64,000 nt of DNA from Marinobacter sp. ELB17 (GTDB lineage Bacteria; Pseudomonadota; Gammaproteobacteria; Pseudomonadales; Oleiphilaceae): contig NZ_AAXY01000001.1 in NCBI RefSeq assembly GCF_000169375.1, positions 434,001 through 498,000 of the forward strand, given 5' to 3'. The position numbers and the translations under genes were made by a program. Within the stretch, counting starts at the first letter, position 1. Every line of letters begins with the position of its first letter. The notes below the pieces were generated by a model. The model did no database searches, was not told the origin of the DNA, and saw only the letters and a list, made by a program, of their open reading frames with translations. Shown in pieces: positions 60,364-64,000 of this stretch.

Positions 60364-61932
60364 TCAAGTGATCTCACTGACTCGAATCTCCCAAAAAACG
60401 TTCGATCCTTGCTTTCCTAATGATTGGCAAAAGACTCCTTTTTTCTTAAGCCGAGGGGCAATTTTCTTTAATTCAGCACCAAATTTCCGCGTGCTTTTTG
60501 GCCAGTCATTACGGTCTTCTTCTGGAAGGTTTTTAAAGAGGTATTTTTGCCAATCATTTAACGGCTTTGGTTCTTTATATTTAGGGTTCTCAGCTGCCCA
60601 TAAGAGAAGAGATCTGGCGACAACAGATTCATCTATGATATTTTCGTTGCTTTCGCTTCTTAACTCACTAAGTGTTTTTGTGAATGAGTTAATATTGGCA
60701 TGAAAATATTTGCAGACCATTGCCCCCGTTAGTGCAAAGTTGTCAAAATATATTACGTCATTAATTTTAAGTGATGGTGATCTTGGCTTATTAAGTGTGC
60801 CGGCTGCAATATTTACCAATTCAAGTAAGGCCTGATATCTGGTTTCTTGAAATAGCTGATCTAAATTTTCATTTAAGGTTTCTGCATCTAGTGTTGGAAG
60901 ATCAATAGATATTCCTTTTTTGATAAGAAGTGGATTTGAAAGCATTGAGGATGTACTCACACCAATAACCGGATTCCTTAGATTGATGGTCCAGTTACTT
61001 CCCGAGTTTCCGTGGTTGATCTGGTTATTTATTCCATTGTTTAATAGCTCATAAATCTGCTTTTGCATAGGCTCTGGAATGTCGTCTGCATTATCTATTG
61101 CAATTATGTAATTATTTTGAGCGAGGGAAAGTAATTCTTTTGACGAGTTTGGTGCTTCATTTAATGTTTTATCAGTCGGATCTATCAAGCTTTTAATAAT
61201 CCAGGCTGCGGTACTTTTTCCAGAGTTTTCTGCACCGGTTATTTCCAGAATTGTTTGGTCTCTCTCCGGAAAAAGTGTGCAAACCATCCAAGTTATCACA
61301 GTGCTGTAGTATGTTTCTGGAATGTTGGTCAGGCCTAGTATATAAGTCAGATAAGGCGATTTTTGTGATAGCAGATAAGGAAATTCTTTTTCATCAGGGT
61401 TCGACAGCAAGGCCCCAGGTAAACCTGAATTATGGCGAACTCTAGCGTCGATGCGGGAAAGGTTGGGCGGTCGTAAAAAATCAACATCTAGGAGGTGCTT
61501 AGACTGGGGGTTAAGGAGGAATTGTTCAGCGCCATCTGATGAATATTGAATAAAATTCGTTCCGTCAGCTAGATCCAAAAAATAAGAGTGCTGCCCTATA
61601 CCAACTCTAATACTTATCTTGCTCGGATTAGCGTCAGTTTCAGCTTTGAGAATACGTTTCGCTGTTTCTATTGCTGAATTGCTAATAACGATACCGTACC
61701 TGGAGAATGCTAAGCATGTAATCTTGTTAAAAATTGTCTCCTCGTCAATGAAGAAGACCTTTCTGGTTTCAGTATCTACGAGGTAAACATTTCCGTTTTT
61801 ATGCAAGCGTTTCTGCATGACGGACAATGTGAGGTCGACAATTGCCCTTACCTGATCGCTCTTCGTCGGGGGTATTGGCTTAGGAATTTTAACTCGTGGC
61901 GGGTATTTGTATGGGTTCGCTGGGTTGCTCAT
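60364..61932 (-). CDS. Replication-type P-loop ATPase/helicase of the element
   Basis: A 522-residue protein. The central ATPase has Walker A TGAENSGKSTAAW near residue 237 and Walker B-like NNYIIAIDNADDI, then the sensor region NPVIGVSTSS. The N-terminal 150 residues are of the type that precedes phage/plasmid helicase domains (DUF927-like), and the C-terminus is basic. It is probably the replicative helicase that lets the excised element replicate. No primase domain is clear. Marked AT richness sets it apart from the chromosome. It lies between the integrase and alpA genes on the same strand. Confidence 0.75.
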   Translation of the reverse strand: MSNPANPYKYPPRVKIPKPIPPTKSDQVRAIVDLTLSVMQKRLHKNGNVYLVDTETRKVFFIDEETIFNKITCLAFSRYGIVISNSAIETAKRILKAETDANPSKISIRVGIGQHSYFLDLADGTNFIQYSSDGAEQFLLNPQSKHLLDVDFLRPPNLSRIDARVRHNSGLPGALLSNPDEKEFPYLLSQKSPYLTYILGLTNIPETYYSTVITWMVCTLFPERDQTILEITGAENSGKSTAAWIIKSLIDPTDKTLNEAPNSSKELLSLAQNNYIIAIDNADDIPEPMQKQIYELLNNGINNQINHGNSGSNWTINLRNPVIGVSTSSMLSNPLLIKKGISIDLPTLDAETLNENLDQLFQETRYQALLELVNIAAGTLNKPRSPSLKINDVIYFDNFALTGAMVCKYFHANINSFTKTLSELRSESNENIIDESVVARSLLLWAAENPKYKEPKPLNDWQKYLFKNLPEEDRNDWPKSTRKFGAELKKIAPRLKKKGVFCQSLGKQGSNVFWEIRVSEIT

Positions 61933-61956
61933 CTTGTTTCGGGCTCACGATGTCAA

Positions 61957-63168
61957 TTAATGGGTGGAGTCAGGCGGGTGCCTGAGATTGTCTAGGTAAT
62001 CTGCCCAAGCTTGCATCATCTCTTTGCGATCATCGATGAACTCTGTCCTGTTATAGGCGCGGCCGTGCATGTCCGCAACACGATGGGCTAATTGCATTTC
62101 GATCAGGTGGACGGGGTACTTGAGTTCTTCCTGCAGTAGAGTCCGGGCCATCGCCCGAAATCCATGGGCGGTCATCTTTCCCCCGTATCCCATTCGATCA
62201 AGTGCAGCTTTGATAGCAACATTGCTCATAGGCCGTTTTGCATCCCTGGCGTTGGGAAATACATAACGACTGCGGTGCGCCGTGACTGGCTCTAATTCCT
62301 TGAGTATGGCTAATGCCTGATGCGACAGGGGGACAATCAAGGGTGCGCCGTTTTTTGTCGATGGTAGCTCCCATTGCGCCTTGTCGAAAACTACTTGCTC
62401 CCAGAGCATCTGTCTGGTGTCTCCGGGACGCGTAAACACTAGCGGGGAAATCCTCAAGGCGGCTGAGGTTGCAAAGTGGCCCTGATAAGCATGGATATCT
62501 TTTAATAGCTGTGAGACTTCTTCGGGGCGAACCAACGCGTGCTGGTGTTTCACTTGCGTGTTGGGTAAGTAACCGGTCAGATCGCGGGTAACGTCGGAGT
62601 CGACCCTCGATGTTGCAACTGCATACCGGAATACCAGGCTAATGAGGGTTTTGACCCTGTGAGCGGTCTCTGTGTTGCCTTTTTTGACAATGGCATCCAG
62701 GGCTTGCAGGACATCTGCGGGCAGAATGGAACGGATAGGGCGCCTGGCCAGTAGAGGAAAGGTGTAGATCTCTAGTCTTCTCTAGTTCCGGACTGCATGC
62801 GCCTCCGTCACTTCAACAGAGTGTTTCTGCTTATACCAGTCCTCACAGAGCGTGCGAAAAGTATTCTCGCTGTCTGATATCCTCCGTGTGGATTCCCGCT
62901 GTCGGTGAGAGTTCGGGTCGGTGTTCTGCTGGAGTAATGCTTTGGCTTCATCGCGAGCCCGGCGCGCAGCTGCGAGAGTCACTTGTGGGTAACTGCCCAG
63001 CGATAGTGTCTTCTCGTTACCCGCAAAACGATACCTTAGCCACCAATATTTGGACTCGCCCTTGAGGATCAGTGTCAGGCCGCCACCGTCTGCCAGCTTC
63101 CGTATCTTACCGGAGCCCTTGGCATTTTTGACTTCGTTGGCAGAGAGTTTGTTGAGCTGGTGGGCCAT
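61957..63168 (-). pseudogene. Tyrosine integrase with one in-frame amber stop
   Basis: A P4-type (DUF4102) integrase. The N-terminal domain starts MAHQLNKLSANEVKNAKG, and SLGSYPQVTLAAARR is typical. At 62782-62784 there is a TAG. The frame continues without shift through RRLEIYTFPLLARRPIRSILPADVLQALDAI to the catalytic domain (arm R in SPLVFTRPGDTRQML, then HGFRAMARTLLQEE and the nucleophile region HGRAYNRTEF). Without the stop the protein would be 403 residues, the normal length. It is next to attR, as is usual. It is either inactivated, read through, or carries a sequencing error. The initiating ATG at 63168 has a weak ribosome site. Confidence 0.9.
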
Positions 63169-63180
63169 GATTGTCCAATT

Positions 63181-63230
63181 TGTGGGTAACGACTTCTGAA
63201 AAAGTGCTGTTACCCACAATGTTACCCACA
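63181..63230. other. Right arm-type integrase sites
   Basis: GTTACCCACA occurs at 63209-63218 and 63221-63230 in direct orientation, and inverted at 63181-63190. The same decamer is at 38695 in attL. These are probable arm sites for the integrase, placed in its own promoter region. Confidence 0.6.
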
Positions 63231-63357
63231 AGTGAGCGTGGATGCCAGTGGATCAATATGGATAAGGCAGGCATAAAAAAAGCCCCGAAATCGGGGCTTT
63301 AGGGCGTTTCAGTAGATCTCGCTGGACCCCTTGAAACTCTTGGTTGGTGGAGGCGGC
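63221..63357. repeat. Right direct repeat (attR)
   Basis: The right copy of the 136-base repeat at 38695-38830. Its core runs into the genuine ssrA 3' end (TTGGTTGGTGGAGGCGGC), while the left copy diverges at that point. This shows that ssrA is the target and that the element lies to the left. Confidence 0.9.
63275..63300 (-). terminator. ssrA-type terminator at attR
   Basis: On the minus strand GCCCCGATTTCGGGGC is followed by seven T, about 45 bases after the tmRNA CCA end. A matching hairpin lies in attL. Confidence 0.8.
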
Positions 63358-63446
63358 GGGAATTGAACCCGCGTCCGGCAGCACTGTGCTTTAGGATCTA
63401 CATGCTTGTGTCCTTCTATTGATTTAACTTCAGGCTACCCGAAGGC
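63345..63446 (-). ncRNA. ssrA: Truncated 3' end of tmRNA (ssrA)
   Basis: Read on the minus strand the sequence ends GGACGCGGGTTCAATTCCC then GCCGCCTCCACCA, the T-arm and acceptor end of tmRNA. It is preceded by ACAAGCATGTAGATCC, a conserved tmRNA 3' segment. Only about 100 bases are recognisable. Neither the tag-peptide region nor the 5' acceptor strand follows to the right; a copy of dddD starts at 63459 instead. As it stands the gene cannot make tmRNA. An intact copy is expected elsewhere. The exact inner boundary is uncertain by about 12 bases. Confidence 0.85.
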
Positions 63447-63458
63447 CAGGGCGCAAGA

Positions 63459-63829
63459 AGCGAGTTCTTACGCGCAGCTTTCCAGACAGCGCCGGCCAAC
63501 TACTGGGCAGACATTCTGCAGGAAGCGGGCATTGCAGCAGCCCAACCGAATGCCATTGGAGATTTGCGCGAACAGTACAACCGCGAAGCTGATGGCACAC
63601 CGGGAACGGCTTTGGGGAGTTTCTCGTTCTCAACCTACGTGAACCACCCCAGTGGCCACAGCATTACGCAGATTGATCACTGCTCAGTTCGCCCGACAGA
63701 AGCATCTACCCGGGCCTTTGTGCCAGCCTCGTTACGAGGTTGGTTTTTTTATGCGTTACCGAACCTGCAAAAATCGCTAGTCCGCCGGATTTTTCCTCTA
63801 GGGCGACGACCCGAGTCAATCCCCTGAAT
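63459..63829 (+). pseudogene. Duplicate fragment of the dddD 3' end and terminator
   Basis: Matches 19201-19731 base for base except one A-to-G change at 63529 and a 160-base deletion. The deletion lies between the two GCCAGCC copies of the original (19464-19470 and 19624-19630), leaving one. It removes the last 42 codons and the stop but keeps the terminator hairpin. No start or promoter is present, so it is not a gene. Confidence 0.95.
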
Positions 63830-63848
63830 AATGTCGCTAAGCAGGCTT

Positions 63849-64000
63849 TTACGACGCAACCGTCGTTGTGATTTCGAAAACATCATCAAGGCTAAAGTAT
63901 AGCGTTGCACCGCGAGGTAGAACACCAACGCTGCCCTGCCTTGCTAGCGTGTAGCCGCGCTCAGTTCTTGAGACTGGCGAATAGAAAACGGCACACTTGG
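63849..64000 (-). CDS. C-terminal part of an unidentified protein (runs off the window)
   Basis: An open frame from the window edge to a TAA at 63849-63851, 50 codons. The last residues read GYTLARQGSVGVLPRGATLYF then SLDDVFEITTTVAS. I do not recognise a family. It begins 20 bases after the end of the dddD copy, so it marks either the original downstream neighbour of that copy or another breakpoint. Confidence 0.45.
   Translation of the reverse strand, partial: KCAVFYSPVSRTERGYTLARQGSVGVLPRGATLYFSLDDVFEITTTVAS

Larger units (their letters stand above)
38818..63345. mobile_element. Integrative element at the 3' end of ssrA carrying defence genes
   Basis: About 24.5 kb between two att repeats. 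Element-type genes are a tyrosine integrase next to attR, AlpA, an inovirus-type Gp2 protein, a replication-type ATPase and a DUF932/YqaJ module. Cargo is defence: Septu-like pair, GIY-YIG/EVE-like protein, AbiE pair and a type I restriction system. Base use in the right part (59.5-61.9 kb) is clearly more AT-rich than the chromosome. No capsid, tail or conjugation genes are present, so it is a mobilisable or satellite-like element rather than a prophage or a self-transmissible ICE. Confidence 0.88.

Noticed and set aside
61957..63231. Two separate integrase genes
   Set aside because: The two parts are in the same frame and the 228 bases between them encode the missing integrase segment, so it is one gene with a TAG.
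38818..63345. Prophage or conjugative element
   Set aside because: No capsid, tail, packaging, relaxase or type IV secretion genes are present; the Gp2 protein alone is not evidence of a filamentous phage.
63345..63446. A tRNA gene as the integration target
   Set aside because: The T-arm and CCA end look like tRNA, but the upstream sequence has no anticodon or D-arm and matches the tmRNA 3' part (AAGCATGTAG).

Overview
The window reads as chromosome of a marine gammaproteobacterium of the Marinobacter type. This rests on gene content: a polyhydroxyalkanoate (PHA) accessory protein, a FFLEELY-type protein, a wax-ester-synthase-like protein, malate:quinone oxidoreductase, DMSP catabolism and a tungsten/molybdenum formate dehydrogenase locus. 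It is an inference, not a database match. About 38 kb of ordinary chromosome is followed by a 24.5 kb integrated element and a rearranged right edge.

1-11 kb is housekeeping and lipid metabolism: PHA-system protein, FFLEELY-like protein, alpha/beta hydrolase, WS/DGAT-like acyltransferase, fumC, msrA-msrB, a Ca2+/Na+ antiporter, mqo, cheV and a DUF4124 protein. 11.2-19.6 kb is a complete DMSP utilisation locus: dddT, dddB, dddC and the LysR gene dddR run leftward, and dddD is divergent. DddD adds CoA to DMSP and cleaves it to DMS plus 3-hydroxypropionyl-CoA. DddB and DddC carry the C3 unit to acetyl-CoA, and DddT imports DMSP.

19.9-38.6 kb is a formate dehydrogenase locus. It holds the enzyme (fdhABC, Cys not Sec at the active site), a 41-residue membrane protein and a TusA-like protein, a Tat-target small protein, a TorD-like chaperone, and DUF3306 and DUF3305 proteins. 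A divergent run follows: a large ferredoxin-like protein, an Mrp/ApbC ATPase, a lipoate-ligase-like protein and a DUF6505-like protein. Then come cofactor genes (moeA, mobB, mobA, fdhD), a tungstate-type ABC transporter (tupABC) and a divergent HTH/binding-domain regulator. Uptake, cofactor synthesis, sulfuration, Fe-S supply and enzyme sit together, which suggests a tungsten- or molybdenum-dependent FDH.

38.8-63.35 kb is an integrative element bounded by about 136-bp direct repeats that end at the 3' terminus of ssrA (tmRNA). It carries a Septu-like ATPase/HNH pair, a DUF932/YqaJ recombination module, a gene split by a 2.4-kb IS21 element with a 6-bp target duplication, a GIY-YIG protein with an EVE-like C-terminus, an AbiEi/AbiEii pair, a type I restriction-modification operon with an embedded GIY-YIG/DUF4357 gene, an inovirus-type Gp2 protein, an AlpA regulator, a replication-type ATPase and a tyrosine integrase. 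The integrase frame is broken by one in-frame TAG.

63.35-64 kb is rearranged. Only about 100 nt of the ssrA 3' end is present. It runs directly into a near-identical copy of the dddD 3' end and terminator from 44 kb away, and that copy has a 160-bp deletion between 7-bp repeats. The whole fdh-tup-island block is therefore flanked by direct copies of the dddD tail.
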